Positions 55,252 to 64,000 of a DNA stretch of 64,000 nt are shown here, piece after piece. Positions within the stretch are counted from its first letter, which is position 1, and every line of letters starts with the position of its first letter. Source of the DNA: CAYWNA01 sp964459305. Its GTDB lineage: Bacteria > Planctomycetota > Planctomycetia > Pirellulales > Pirellulaceae. The stretch covers positions 1-64,000 of the forward strand of contig CAYWNA010000002.1 of assembly GCA_964459305.1 (NCBI GenBank). Reading direction: 5' to 3'. A program made the translations under genes and the position numbers. Under the pieces are notes generated by a model that ran no database searches, was not told the origin of the DNA, and worked only from the letters and a program-made list of their open reading frames with translations.

Positions 55252-55418
55252 GGCTGCAATCCGCCGGGGATACCCTTGGTCACAATAGCCACGGCATCGT
55301 GGGGATGCAGGCTTTCCAAATGACTCGCCTGAATGCCTGGCATCACCCTTGGCCGGTCAGGAGCCTTGCCGATGGGCGGAAACGGCGCAATGGGAATCGT
55401 CTGATGATTGTCTGCCAT
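55248..55418 (-). CDS. 56-residue hypothetical protein coupled to mazG
   Basis: From an ATG at 55418 the frame reads MADNHQTIPIAPFPPIGKAP, continues through HLESLHPHDAVAIVTKGIP, and stops in a TGA that overlaps the mazG ATG as ATGA. The sequence is protein-like and proline-rich at the N-terminus, with a hydrophobic DAVAIVTKG strand. I do not recognise it. The overlap with mazG, itself overlapped with queD, is the main support. No convincing ribosome site stands upstream. Confidence 0.55.
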   Translation of the reverse strand: MADNHQTIPIAPFPPIGKAPDRPRVMPGIQASHLESLHPHDAVAIVTKGIPGGLQP

Positions 55419-55530
55419 GGATTCGCATTCAGACTGGAAAAGAAATGCTCAGAAAACGAACGGCAATTCTGGACATCGTCACGGCCGAAAACGAGAATTG
55501 CGTACTGGAACGGGAGATTCTCCGTCCCGA

Positions 55531-55731
55531 TCACTCATTCTCCCAACGCACGCCAGCGGCGTCTTCACTCATGGCAATCTTCGGCGGCGAATCGGGATGG
55601 CTCTCAATCGATATTTGAGCAGGAATGTCAATGACGTCGGGCTGTTGCCACGCGGTCATCACCTCGGCCGCAGCCATGCCGGCAATCGATGCGAGGATGA
55701 GGGCTGTCCAAGTTTTCAGTTGGCTTTTCAT
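55531..55731 (-). CDS. Small protein with N-terminal hydrophobic segment
   Basis: A 66-residue frame. The start MKSQLKTWTALILASIAGMA looks like a signal peptide or anchor, and the rest (VIDIPAQISIESHPDSPPKI) is hydrophilic. It lies about 110 bases upstream of the 56-residue ORF on the same strand, so it may head the mazG-queD operon. Not recognised. Confidence 0.4.
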   Translation of the reverse strand: MKSQLKTWTALILASIAGMAAAEVMTAWQQPDVIDIPAQISIESHPDSPPKIAMSEDAAGVRWENE

Positions 55732-56030
55732 CTTCGGCCCGCTCGTTTACACAGTAGGCAGATCATAGTAGAAAGCGGAAAGGGCAACCCTTTACCATTC
55801 TGTCACAAGTGTCAGTTTAGCCAAAGGGACGGGATGCGACAAGCGGGCACCCTATTCCGGCAGCAATGCGTCCCATCAAATAAATGGGGGTCGAAGCTGC
55901 TTTGTCGTTTCTCGCCGCGAGGTCCTCGTATTTGTATTGGGTGCGGTCATTGACGACCGTCTTGTGGTCTGGATAGCGCATGGCCCTGAAGAGGCCAACG
56001 GGTGGTCAGCAAAGTGGAAGAGGAATCCCA

Positions 56031-56870
56031 ATGAGACATTGGCGATGGCTCACGATCGCAGTTGCCCTATGTCCGATTCTTGTAACAACGGTGGTGGGAG
56101 CCGCCGAGTTGGCGATCTCGGATGCTGAACGAGACGAGAACGGTTGTCTGGTCCACTCGGTGCAATCCGAATTCCAGGCCGGCACGACGGAAATCCACGT
56201 GCTCGCGCCGGACCGGTTGGAGGATGGCAAGAAGTATCGAACGATCTACGTCCTACCAGTAGAAAGCGGACGCGGCCAGCGATGGGGCAATGCGCTGGAG
56301 GAGATACGGAATCACGATTTGCACAATCGACATCGACTGATCTACGTCTACCCGACGTTTTCCCATCTGCCATGGTATGCCGATCATCCAACCGATCCAG
56401 ATGTTCGTCAAGAGAGTTACTTCCTGCAGGTTGTCGTCCCTTTCGTGGAGCGAACCTATCCCGTTCGCCGGGATCGTGATGCTCGGCTTCTGCTCGGCTT
56501 CAGCAAATCCGGATGGGGCGCCTTCAGCCTGTTACTCCGCCAACCAGGCATCTTCGGCAAAGCTGCCGCGTGGGATGCGCCATTGGACATGCGACGGCCC
56601 AACCGTTTTGGCATGGAAGGCATCTTCGCAACGCAAGAGAACTTCGAGCGTTATCAAATCTCCGCATTGCTCGAAACGCAGGCAGACAAGATCCGTGATC
56701 AGAGACGTTTGATCCATCTAGGCTACGACAACTTTCGCGATCACCATTTGGCCATCGAAAGGCGGATGAACGAATTGCGAGTTCCGCATGTCTTCCGCGA
56801 TGGCCCGAAACGGCCGCACAGCTGGAACAGCGGATGGATGCCCGATGCGGTACGGTTACTCGTAGAATAG
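56031..56870 (+). CDS. Secreted esterase-like alpha/beta hydrolase
   Basis: A 279-residue exported protein (signal peptide LTIAVALCPILVTTVVGAAE). The domain is of the putative esterase (esterase D) type. RTIYVLPVESGRG is the first strand, LLLGFSKSGWGAFSLLL the nucleophile elbow, and KRPHSWNSGWM holds the histidine. The start at 56031 has AGAGG seven bases upstream; the frame runs back to 55980. The next hydrolase gene starts 30 bases downstream. Substrate unknown. Confidence 0.85.
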   Translation: MRHWRWLTIAVALCPILVTTVVGAAELAISDAERDENGCLVHSVQSEFQAGTTEIHVLAPDRLEDGKKYRTIYVLPVESGRGQRWGNALEEIRNHDLHNRHRLIYVYPTFSHLPWYADHPTDPDVRQESYFLQVVVPFVERTYPVRRDRDARLLLGFSKSGWGAFSLLLRQPGIFGKAAAWDAPLDMRRPNRFGMEGIFATQENFERYQISALLETQADKIRDQRRLIHLGYDNFRDHHLAIERRMNELRVPHVFRDGPKRPHSWNSGWMPDAVRLLVE

Positions 56871-56899
56871 ACTGGGAACAAACAGAAAGGACCAACACG

Positions 56900-57637
56900 A
56901 TGACGAAAAGAACGGGTCTATCCCTGGTATTGTTGGCGCAGATTGTCGCAGGTTCCGAGACATACGGCAAAGAAGCGGGTGCGCAGGGTGGCCAGCAAAA
57001 GGCACGACTCGACACCCAGATCAGCGTGACGATGGACTATTTGCTGTTCTTGCCTCAGGATTACGACCAGCAATCGCCTTGGCCGCTGATGCTGTTTCTA
57101 CACGGAGCCGGTGAACGTGGCGATGATTTGGAGTTGGTCAAGAAACACGGACCGCCGAAAATCGTGGAAACGAAGAAGGACTTTCCGTTCATCTTAGTAT
57201 CACCACAATGCAAGCCAAAACTCTGGTGGGATCCGCTGGAGTTGATGGCCCTGTTGGACGAAATCGTCGCCAAGTACAAGGTCGACGAAGACCGTATCTA
57301 TTTGACTGGCTTGAGCATGGGCGGATTCGGCAGTTGGAGGCTGGCGGCCCACGCGCCGGACCGGTTTGCGGCCGTCGCTCCCATCTGTGGTGGCGGGGAA
57401 GTCTATTGGGTGATCCGGTTCCCGCATTTGGCGGTGTGGGCTTTCCACGGGGCCAAGGACTTTGGGGTACCGTTGAGACGATCTCAAGAGATGATTGACG
57501 CTCTCAAGAAAATCGGCGGCGACCCGAAGTTCACAATCTACCCCGATGCGGGACACGATTCCTGGACCGAGACCTACGACAACCCTGAACTTTACGAATG
57601 GCTGCTGAAACAGAAACGCGGCGCAGCAAAGAACTAG
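56900..57637 (+). CDS. Secreted dienelactone-hydrolase/PHB-depolymerase-like esterase
   Basis: A 245-residue hydrolase with a short signal peptide. Catalytic elements are FLHGAGERGDD, TGLSMGGFGSW (serine), HGAKDFGVPL (acid) and DAGHDSWTE (histidine). It resembles the prolyl-oligopeptidase-like and feruloyl-esterase-like families often found in planctomycete polysaccharide degradation. The ATG at 56900 has AGAAAGGA upstream. It is probably cotranscribed with the esterase before it, and its stop overlaps the convergent gene's stop in a shared CTAG. Confidence 0.86.
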   Translation: MTKRTGLSLVLLAQIVAGSETYGKEAGAQGGQQKARLDTQISVTMDYLLFLPQDYDQQSPWPLMLFLHGAGERGDDLELVKKHGPPKIVETKKDFPFILVSPQCKPKLWWDPLELMALLDEIVAKYKVDEDRIYLTGLSMGGFGSWRLAAHAPDRFAAVAPICGGGEVYWVIRFPHLAVWAFHGAKDFGVPLRRSQEMIDALKKIGGDPKFTIYPDAGHDSWTETYDNPELYEWLLKQKRGAAKN

Positions 57638-58931
57638 CTCAGCTTCCACGGATCTCGCATCGGTCGGGAGAGCATACCATTCGCCTCGTCGTCTCCGGGG
57701 AACACCTCCTGATCGGGATCCCAATTCAGCTTTCGGCCGAGCTTGACGGCGATGTTGCCTAGGTGACAGACTGTCGAGACTCGGTGGCCGATGTCGACGG
57801 GGAAGTAGGGGTCTTTGCGGCTCTTGACACAGTCCAGGAAGTCGCGGTGCTCGCCGGCTGCGTTGGTGTATAGCCGGATATCGTCGGGGCCGATGACCGA
57901 TTCTTGATTTCGTCGGAACTCGCCTCCAGACGTCCACGCCAGCCACGGTTGCCGACCCAGCCATCGGGGCCGATGAACTTGATACTCGGACTCCCAGGTT
58001 TGCAGGTCATCACGACACCATTGGCGTAGTTGTACGTGATGTCATAGTCCTTGACCGTGTCGTACAGCCCTCCTTCCCAATGCGTGCCGGAGCCATTAAT
58101 CTCGACCGGTCCGGCGCGTTCTGTGTCGTTGGCCCATTGGGCAGTGTCGAACAGATGCGTACCCCAGTCGCAGATGATTCCGCCGGAATAGTCCCAGATC
58201 CAGCGGAAATTGAAGTGCACTCGATCCTTCGTGTACGGAGCGAAGGGGGCCGGCCCCAGCCACATTTCATAGTCCAATTCGGACGGCACGGGCTGCGGAG
58301 TTGGGTCGCCAGGGCGAGGCGGCATCTTTGGCAAGATCACCTCGATCTTCTTCAGCTTGCCGATCCGCCCGTTGCGAACCAGTTCGGCCATGCGATGGTA
58401 CACGGGGATCGAGCGATCTTCGGTGCTTGTCTGGAACACCTTGTCGTGTTTACGAACGGTCTCGATCAGAATCTTGCCTTCGTCGATCGTCAGTGTGGGC
58501 TTTTCGCACTGGACGTCTTTGCCCGCCTTGACCGCCATAACGCTCATCAACACATGCCAATGGTCCGGCGTGGAAATCATCACCGCGTCGATATCCGAAC
58601 GTGCGAGGACATCCCGAAAATCCTTGATGGTCGCGCAGTCTTTGTTTCCATACTTCTGGTTGATCTTGTCGCGGGCCGCGGCCATACGATTGCCGTCCAC
58701 GTCGCAAACGGCCACTACTTTCGCATCGAGCTGATTCAGATAGGCACGCAGATTCCATCCAGTCCCATGGCTACCCGTACCGATAAAGCCAACGGTGATC
58801 TTTTCGCTGGGCGCCACCGCACCGCCTTTTCCCAACACACTCGAAGGCACGATGTGAAAGAGCCCGATGACCGCTCCAGCAGCGCTAGCAGTGTTTCGCA
58901 AGAACGCCCGACGACTCATGCTTCTTTTCAT
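57634..58931 (-). pseudogene. Tat-exported Gfo/Idh/MocA oxidoreductase, frameshifted
   Basis: From the ATG at 58931 (GGAG eight bases upstream) the frame gives a Tat leader (MSRRAFLRNTASAAGAV), VGFIGTGSHGTG, QCEKPTLTI and the CDWGTHLFDTAQW region. Near 57901-57925 it loses homology and runs on to a stop at 57759. The next frame picks up at once with ESVIGPDDIRLYTNAAGEHR and FLDCVKSRKDPYFPVDIG and ends RDPWKLS at 57634, like the paralogue at 24.8 kb. A single-base deletion would explain this. A sequencing error is possible, so the gene may be intact in the organism. Confidence 0.85.
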
Positions 58932-59150
58932 GTTTGTGTCTCCCAAATAGTGCCTTTCCACGTTGCCAACCACTCGCATTAGACTCTCCGTTCAGCACAA
59001 GAGCAAGGCGAGTTCGACCGTCGTCGTCAAGGCGGAACGTCTCAATGAGCTTTTGCTCGTTGCCGGGCGGGAGATCACTTGGTACAGTGCATCGGGCAAA
59101 TTCAGTCATTTGCCTGGGTGTCTGTCTCATAACTTGTTGGATTTGAAGCG

Positions 59151-61559
59151 ATGAAGAACTGCATGACTTTTCTGGTTTGCGTGGGACTCCAGTTCGTGGC
59201 CGGTGCGAGCATCACGGAGGTGGCCGGACGACCGAATAGGAAAGAGTTGATCATCGCGGCCAATGGAAAGACCAAGGCCGTCATCGTCGTCTCGCCCACC
59301 GCGACGAGCCAAGAGAAGCAGGCGGCGGATGATCTGGCAAAGTACATTGGGTTGATGTGCGGTGCTCGGCCCGGTGTTGCGCATACACGAGAGGCCATCG
59401 ACGCTGCCCTGGCGGGCACGAACCCTGTTCTGCTGGTCGGCCAGGAGGCGCTGAAAGCGAGCCCGAGGCTTCGTGAGCCACTGAATTCCGTACTGAAGAA
59501 AAATCCGCACCTGCGGACCGACGGGATCGTCTTGAGACGCGAGGCAAACCGCATCTACCTGGCGGGCAATAACGACCTCAGCCACTACTTTGCCGCCGTC
59601 GAACTGCTCCGTCTGTGGGGCTGCCGGTGGTACATGCCCACCGAGTTCGGCGAGTGTATCCCCGAACAGCGAGATCTGAGAGTTGGCGACCTGGATCATG
59701 TCTACTCCTCGCCGTTCGAAATCCGCTCGTATTGGATTTCGTGGCTGGGCGACGGATCCGGCGCCGCAGAATTCCAGATGCGGAACATGATGACCGGGCG
59801 CGGCGATATGCCATCCACGGGCCACGCGCTGGGCAAGTACACCAAGGGTTTGGGCAAGGGTACATTCAATTTTCCCATCACCGCCCCGGAGACTGCTCAG
59901 CACGTTGCCACGCAGGTAGAGAAGACGTACGCCGACGGCGGCGCATTTTCACTCGGCATGGAGGATGGATCGTACGACTCCGACTACCCGAAGGACCAGA
60001 AACTAATGAAGCTGCAGTGGGACAAGTACTTCATGCGCTGGTCCGTGACCGACCCGATGCTGGAGTTGTACAACAATGTCGCTCGGGCTCTTCAGAAGAA
60101 GTATCCTCGAAGCAAGGGGAAGATCGGCTTTCTGGCGTATGCCAACATGACCATCCCGCCGGTGCGCGACATGGTCGCCGAGCGGTCGCTGTACTGCGAA
60201 CTGGCGCCCATCGACATCGACCCGACCCACGGCATGGACGACCCGCAGTCGCCCCCGCGAAGGGAATACAAGAAGATGATGTACGAGTGGGCCAAGATCA
60301 TGCAGGGCCGGTTGTGCATCTACGATTACGATCAGGGCATGATGGTGTGGCGCGACATTCCTAACCCCTCCCACCAAGCGTTTCGGCAGGACGTGAAGCA
60401 CTACCAAAAGGCCGGCATTCTGGGCGTCAACACTGAAAGCCGAAACGCCATCGCGACGACGTTTCTGAACCTGTATTTGCGGACCCGGTTGTTATGGAAT
60501 CCGGACGAGGACGTGGACGCACTGCTCGCGGAATTCTACCCAAAATTCTATGGCCCCGCCGCCGAGCCGATGCGACAGTACTGGAGCACGATCTTCACGG
60601 CATGGCAAGACACGATCGCCACCGAGCACGAACACTTCATTGCCCCGGCCATCTACACGCAGCAGGTCATCGCCGTGCTCAAGAGGAACCTGGAGGAGGC
60701 CGAGCGAATCATCGACGGCATCCAGACGCGAGGCAGAGCATTGACCCGCAACGAGCAGTTGTATGTGCAGCGCATGAAGTTCACCCGCTTCAGCTACGAC
60801 ATCACCGCCGGTTACCTATCGATGGTCCGGGCGGCGGCCACCGACTGCGACTACGCAAAGGCCGTCGCCATCGGCGAGAAGGCGCTCGCCGTCCGCGAGC
60901 AACTCACCGACATGAATGGCACCTTCACCACGTATCGGAGATACAAGGTGGAACACCGAGGCCACGCCTGGTGGCCGGGCGAAGTGAAGCAGTATCGGGA
61001 GATGCTTCCGTACGTCGACGGTACGAAGGGAAATCTGATCGCCAAGCTGCCCATCGAGTGGGCCTTCCACCGCGACCTGAACCGAAAGGGTTTGGATCGA
61101 GGTTACCACACAGAACCGATGGATCTGTCCTACTGGAACGAACACAAGGCCGAATACGACTTGGACTGCCTCAAAGACTATCCCGCAGGTCAGTGGGAAA
61201 TGCTGCGCAGCGACCTCTACGCGCAGGCCCAAGGCATCCGCCACCCCGACCGGCAGAGTTTCACGGGCGACCTGTGGTATCGCACCGACGTGAAACTCAC
61301 CGCCGACGAGACACGCGGCGCCGTCCACCTTCGATTCCCCGGCGTTTTCAACGAGTGCTGGCTCTACGTCAACGGCCGCGAAGTGGGCCATCGCGAGCAA
61401 GGCAAGTTGTATTGGTTGAACGACTACCGCTTCGAGTGGGACGTGGATTTGACCGGCAAGCTGAAGGCAGGAAACAACATCTTCACATTGCGCTGCAACT
61501 GCGAACATCACCTCGGCGGCATATTCCGCAGGCCGTTCCTCTATCGGCTTGCAGAGTGA
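59151..61559 (+). CDS. DUF4838 domain-containing secreted protein
   Basis: An 802-residue protein with a signal peptide (1-19). The N-terminal glycosidase-accessory-like domain (AVIVVSPTATSQEKQAADDL, then NDLSHYFAAVELLRLWGCRW) precedes the DUF4838 barrel-like domain (about 190-560, with AYANMTIPPVRDMV and YDYDQGMMVWRDIPNP). The C-terminus carries a beta-sandwich resembling the jelly-roll of beta-galactosidases (GDLWYRTDVKLTADE, ECWLYVNGREVGHREQ). Related proteins sit in polysaccharide-use loci of planctomycetes. No enzymatic activity is established for the family. It diverges from the frameshifted Gfo/Idh/MocA gene. Confidence 0.88.
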   Translation: MKNCMTFLVCVGLQFVAGASITEVAGRPNRKELIIAANGKTKAVIVVSPTATSQEKQAADDLAKYIGLMCGARPGVAHTREAIDAALAGTNPVLLVGQEALKASPRLREPLNSVLKKNPHLRTDGIVLRREANRIYLAGNNDLSHYFAAVELLRLWGCRWYMPTEFGECIPEQRDLRVGDLDHVYSSPFEIRSYWISWLGDGSGAAEFQMRNMMTGRGDMPSTGHALGKYTKGLGKGTFNFPITAPETAQHVATQVEKTYADGGAFSLGMEDGSYDSDYPKDQKLMKLQWDKYFMRWSVTDPMLELYNNVARALQKKYPRSKGKIGFLAYANMTIPPVRDMVAERSLYCELAPIDIDPTHGMDDPQSPPRREYKKMMYEWAKIMQGRLCIYDYDQGMMVWRDIPNPSHQAFRQDVKHYQKAGILGVNTESRNAIATTFLNLYLRTRLLWNPDEDVDALLAEFYPKFYGPAAEPMRQYWSTIFTAWQDTIATEHEHFIAPAIYTQQVIAVLKRNLEEAERIIDGIQTRGRALTRNEQLYVQRMKFTRFSYDITAGYLSMVRAAATDCDYAKAVAIGEKALAVREQLTDMNGTFTTYRRYKVEHRGHAWWPGEVKQYREMLPYVDGTKGNLIAKLPIEWAFHRDLNRKGLDRGYHTEPMDLSYWNEHKAEYDLDCLKDYPAGQWEMLRSDLYAQAQGIRHPDRQSFTGDLWYRTDVKLTADETRGAVHLRFPGVFNECWLYVNGREVGHREQGKLYWLNDYRFEWDVDLTGKLKAGNNIFTLRCNCEHHLGGIFRRPFLYRLAE

Positions 61560-61719
61560 TAAGCGATTCCTGGCGTTACGGCCGACGGGTGGAATCCGGG
61601 CTCCAACCTGTCCCCGCCCGTGCGGCGCGGCCTAACCCCAAGCCCAACGGGCTGGAGCGAACTCACAGGTGGGGCGAATAGGCGTTTCATGACGTCGCCT
61701 TCATCATTTCAGGGTATCT

Positions 61720-62592
61720 ATGCCAGGGTCACTCAAAACATCCCAGTGCTATTCGGGCCGCGCGGCCGCGACAAGCCAGCGACAAATCCATGAGGCGATC
61801 AGCGAAGTCGTTCGTTTGAGATGGAGGGACGTAGATTTCGACCGGCGGTTGGTCAATGTCTGGCAGGGCAAAGGACGTAGCGACCGGCAAGTGATGTTGC
61901 CGAAGACCTTCGAGCCGCTGCTGGTGCGCCTTTCGGAGCATTTCGCGGGCGACGATTACGTTTTTCCCACAGGCAAGACGACATCCCTTACCGGGCCTCA
62001 CAACAACCGGCGACACCTTTCGCCTCGCACGGCCCAACGCGTGATGGAGCGTGCGGTCCGTATCGCGGGAATCAAGAAGAAAGCCTCGCCGCATACACTG
62101 CGCCACAGCTTCGCCTGCCATACCTACGAATACACCTGCGATCTACGGAGAATCCAGCAAATCCTTGGGCACGTGCACCTGGAGACCACAACAATCTATG
62201 TTCGCGTGGCCAAGCCGAGCGACGGACAGGCCGTCACCAGCCCGCTAGACGTCATGACCAACCAGCAGGCCGCTCGCGCACAACGAGGCGTGTCCAGCGT
62301 GGGTAGACTTCGCATTTACTTGAAGCCGCAGCCGAGCGAGAAGCCGGGTTTTCGCATGGCCAAGGTCACTCTGGCGATTCCCACCGAGGCGCGACCTGTG
62401 TATCTGACCGGCATCGTCGCCCGCGAAGTGCGCCGCGGCTGGATGAACTTGGAGATTCCTCCGTTGGAGCAGTGGGAGGAGCCGCTACGCTGGCTTTCGC
62501 GTGGACAGCGAGAGCGGATCGAGGAGCCGGGTTTCTACGAGTTGCTCCAGCGCGAGGTACCTCGGCGTCTGCTGCAGTTGGCACCGGGCTGA
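61720..62592 (+). pseudogene. 5'-truncated tyrosine recombinase with C-terminal extension
   Basis: The 290-residue frame begins inside the catalytic domain of a tyrosine recombinase. SEVVRLRWRDVDFD follows directly after unrelated residues, so the core-binding domain and catalytic Arg I of GLRxSE are missing. Lys (GKGR, residue 51), HTLR (H125, R128), H151 and Y160 remain. Recombinases normally end soon after the tyrosine, but here about 125 residues follow, starting SSVGRLRIYLKPQPSEK and ending LLQREVPRRLLQLAPG. The ATG at 61720 is arbitrary. Probably inactive. The remnant may mark an old integration site. Confidence 0.75.
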
Positions 62593-63179
62593 TCGCGTTC
62601 TGCGGGCAAGCAACTTCAGAGACTGTCGCACCGCTGGCGGCGAAGGTGCGTTTGCGGGCAGGCAAGAAACCCAATTCGATGAACAGCCATCCCCAATAAA
62701 GTAGCTATTCTTCTTGCATTGACGCCGTCTTTCGCCGATATTGAATGACCGTGCGGTGATCGGCAAAGGCCGGCTTCCGCATCCCGAACCATACTTGCCG
62801 ACATCTTGTCGGCTGGAAACTAGATGCTCCGGCATCCCTGCCGCAGCATCGTGGCGGATGGACGCCGCCTATTACTGTGGATCGGTGCGGCGGATCGCCG
62901 TACAGATTCTGACCTCGGGTCATGGAGCCTTGCTTTTTCCGGCTTGCCCGCGGGCTAGGATCGCGAGCATGCCGGACATCATCGCGGATGGGCGCAGCGC
63001 CCGGCCCGGTGATTGCGGATGTGGCGTGTTGCCCGGATTGAGGCCGGGTCGCCGCTTGCTGGGGGAAGCGTGATCCACTTCGCTAAACCGGCAACGCCGT
63101 GTTACAACCAGTCAGGATGGAACGCGCGGCGACGCCCATCCGCCACGTTGGACGCACCGGAGTGCTGGTTACAACGACC
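62593..63179. other. Intergenic region with decayed sequence
   Basis: About 590 bases between the recombinase remnant and the next gene. On the minus strand a short stretch reading MRKPAFADHRTVIQYRRKT looks like a protein tail, but I cannot support a gene. A small palindrome (GCCGACATCTTGTCGGC) lies near 62.80 kb. Confidence 0.4.
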
Positions 63180-63710
63180 ATGGAGAGTATCTACGAGCGC
63201 GTCGTCCGCGCACGGAATCCGGATCGCCTTTTTCCGGTTCGAAGCAATGAGCGGTACGGCTTTTACGCAGGTCGTCTTGTCGATGACAGCGCGCAAGCGT
63301 TGATCGGGCTAAGAGACGATCGCTCCATGTTGTTGCTTACATTTACGAACAATGGCTGGCTGTACGACATTGCGCGGGTGAATCTGCCACAATTCGCCGT
63401 TCCACCGGAAGACAAACATTTGTGGGTCAACGAACAGGAGTTTCACGAATTCCTCTTTCGTGAATACTCGTTTGAACCGGCGTTGGTTCGAGTGAATCGA
63501 TTTCTTGTCTCTGATGACGAGTGTGGATTCTGGGTCGGGCCTCTACCTTGGCACTTCGAACAATTTCTGGCGGACCCAAAAGAGTATTCGCCCGAAGAAC
63601 AACGAGAATATCAGCAGCTTATCATCGACTTTATCGACCGCGATGCCGCTGTGTTGGATTGGGGAAACGAATGGTACGTGCTCGACATCGACGGAAGAGC
63701 CACCAAGTAG
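63180..63710 (+). CDS. Hypothetical protein
   Basis: A 176-residue protein starting MESIYERVVRARNPDRLFPV, with SNERYGFYAGRLVDD, LLLTFTNNGWLYDIARVNL and DWGNEWYVLDIDGRA at the end. The composition is normal and free of long hydrophobic runs, so it is probably cytosolic. No family recognised. The frame extends upstream to 63099 but those residues look non-coding. Confidence 0.72.
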   Translation: MESIYERVVRARNPDRLFPVRSNERYGFYAGRLVDDSAQALIGLRDDRSMLLLTFTNNGWLYDIARVNLPQFAVPPEDKHLWVNEQEFHEFLFREYSFEPALVRVNRFLVSDDECGFWVGPLPWHFEQFLADPKEYSPEEQREYQQLIIDFIDRDAAVLDWGNEWYVLDIDGRATK

Positions 63711-63876
63711 ATCATATGACCAATGGATCTCGTAGTCGCTCAGCGTCCAACATGGTTTTTACGCAGGGGCTTTCGGTTCACCTTCGCTCTTTGGCAACGG
63801 GCGGCGGCATTGGTACAATTCTTGGTAGTTCAAAATCAACCGCTTCATTGTGGGGCGGTGACGTAAAAACCTCCCG

Positions 63877-64000
63877 TTGTGCGAGCGAGGCGACCAGTTG
63901 CGCGAACGCTCTGATCCGTGGAATCGTACATGCCCGGACTGCGACACGACATTCGCTTCCGTGCAGTCGACAGGGGTCTGTCCATCCTGCCAACTCATAT
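63877..64000 (+). CDS. Partial zinc-ribbon protein at the window edge
   Basis: The plus-strand frame is open from 63862 to the edge and ends with CPDCDTTF and CPSC, a CxxC-CxxC zinc ribbon. No ATG is present; the TTG at 63877 is the first possible start. It may be the 5' end of a gene continuing past the window, or a fragment. Confidence 0.3.
   Translation, partial: MCERGDQLRERSDPWNRTCPDCDTTFASVQSTGVCPSCQLI

Noticed and set aside
55343..55534. GTG-started 63-codon minus-strand frame between the 66- and 56-residue ORFs
   Set aside because: It overlaps the better supported 56-residue ORF in another frame, and its second half is arginine-rich and not protein-like.
60494..61681. Open plus-strand frame of 395 codons
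   Set aside because: Out of frame within the DUF4838 gene; very arginine-rich and without motifs.

Overview
This window reads as a chromosomal segment of a planctomycete, probably of the Pirellulales type and possibly a metagenome-assembled genome. The grounds are a DUF1559 protein with a zinc-ribbon N-terminus, several Tat-signal Gfo/Idh/MocA oxidoreductases, a DUF4838 protein, a giant caspase-like/vWA membrane protein, glycan-directed secreted proteins, and many dispersed palindromic repeats between genes. I saw no tRNA, rRNA, CRISPR array, intact transposase or phage module.

Layout. 1-9.0 kb: a repeat at the left edge, hemB, an RlmI-like methyltransferase, the caspase/vWA protein and a DUF763 gene, all on the minus strand. 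9.0-13.6 kb: small genes including a zinc-ribbon protein, an anchored SNase nuclease, DUF72, a SRAP (YedK) protein and a membrane-anchored lipase-like hydrolase, plus a gene remnant. 13.7-16.7 kb: an mlaE-mlaF-mlaD lipid-transport operon. 17.2-23.4 kb: proteostasis and housekeeping genes (clpC with a TPR membrane protein, thiE, clpX with a good terminator, and a small SHOCT-like membrane protein). 23.7-38 kb: DUF1559, Gfo/Idh/MocA, beta-helix, DUF5060 glycosidase-like, comM, a stop-broken ORF, ubiD, a GH51 arabinofuranosidase and a FixJ-type regulator.

38.1-45.7 kb is the most coherent metabolic region. A three-gene sugar operon (cupin isomerase-like, TIM-barrel isomerase, Gfo/Idh/MocA dehydrogenase) ends at a clear terminator. 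It is followed by a second operon with an FMN/4Fe-4S/FAD oxidoreductase and both subunits of aconitase X. 45.8-52.3 kb: a membrane protein facing the primary sigma factor, then a peptidase, a TPR-glycosyltransferase-FkbM fusion and DUF6165. 52.6-55.7 kb: a translationally coupled chain (tiny ORF, NDT-like, rlmN) and, on the other strand, a chain of a newly noted 56-residue ORF, mazG and queD. 56-64 kb: two secreted hydrolases, a frameshifted Gfo/Idh/MocA gene, a DUF4838 protein, a 5'-truncated tyrosine recombinase with an unusual C-terminal extension, a hypothetical protein, and a zinc-ribbon frame running off the right edge.

The genes are mostly housekeeping functions mixed with polysaccharide catabolism, as expected for a planctomycete. 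The unusual material is in the repeat families, the short coupled ORFs, the caspase/vWA protein, the aconitase X operon, and several gene remnants.
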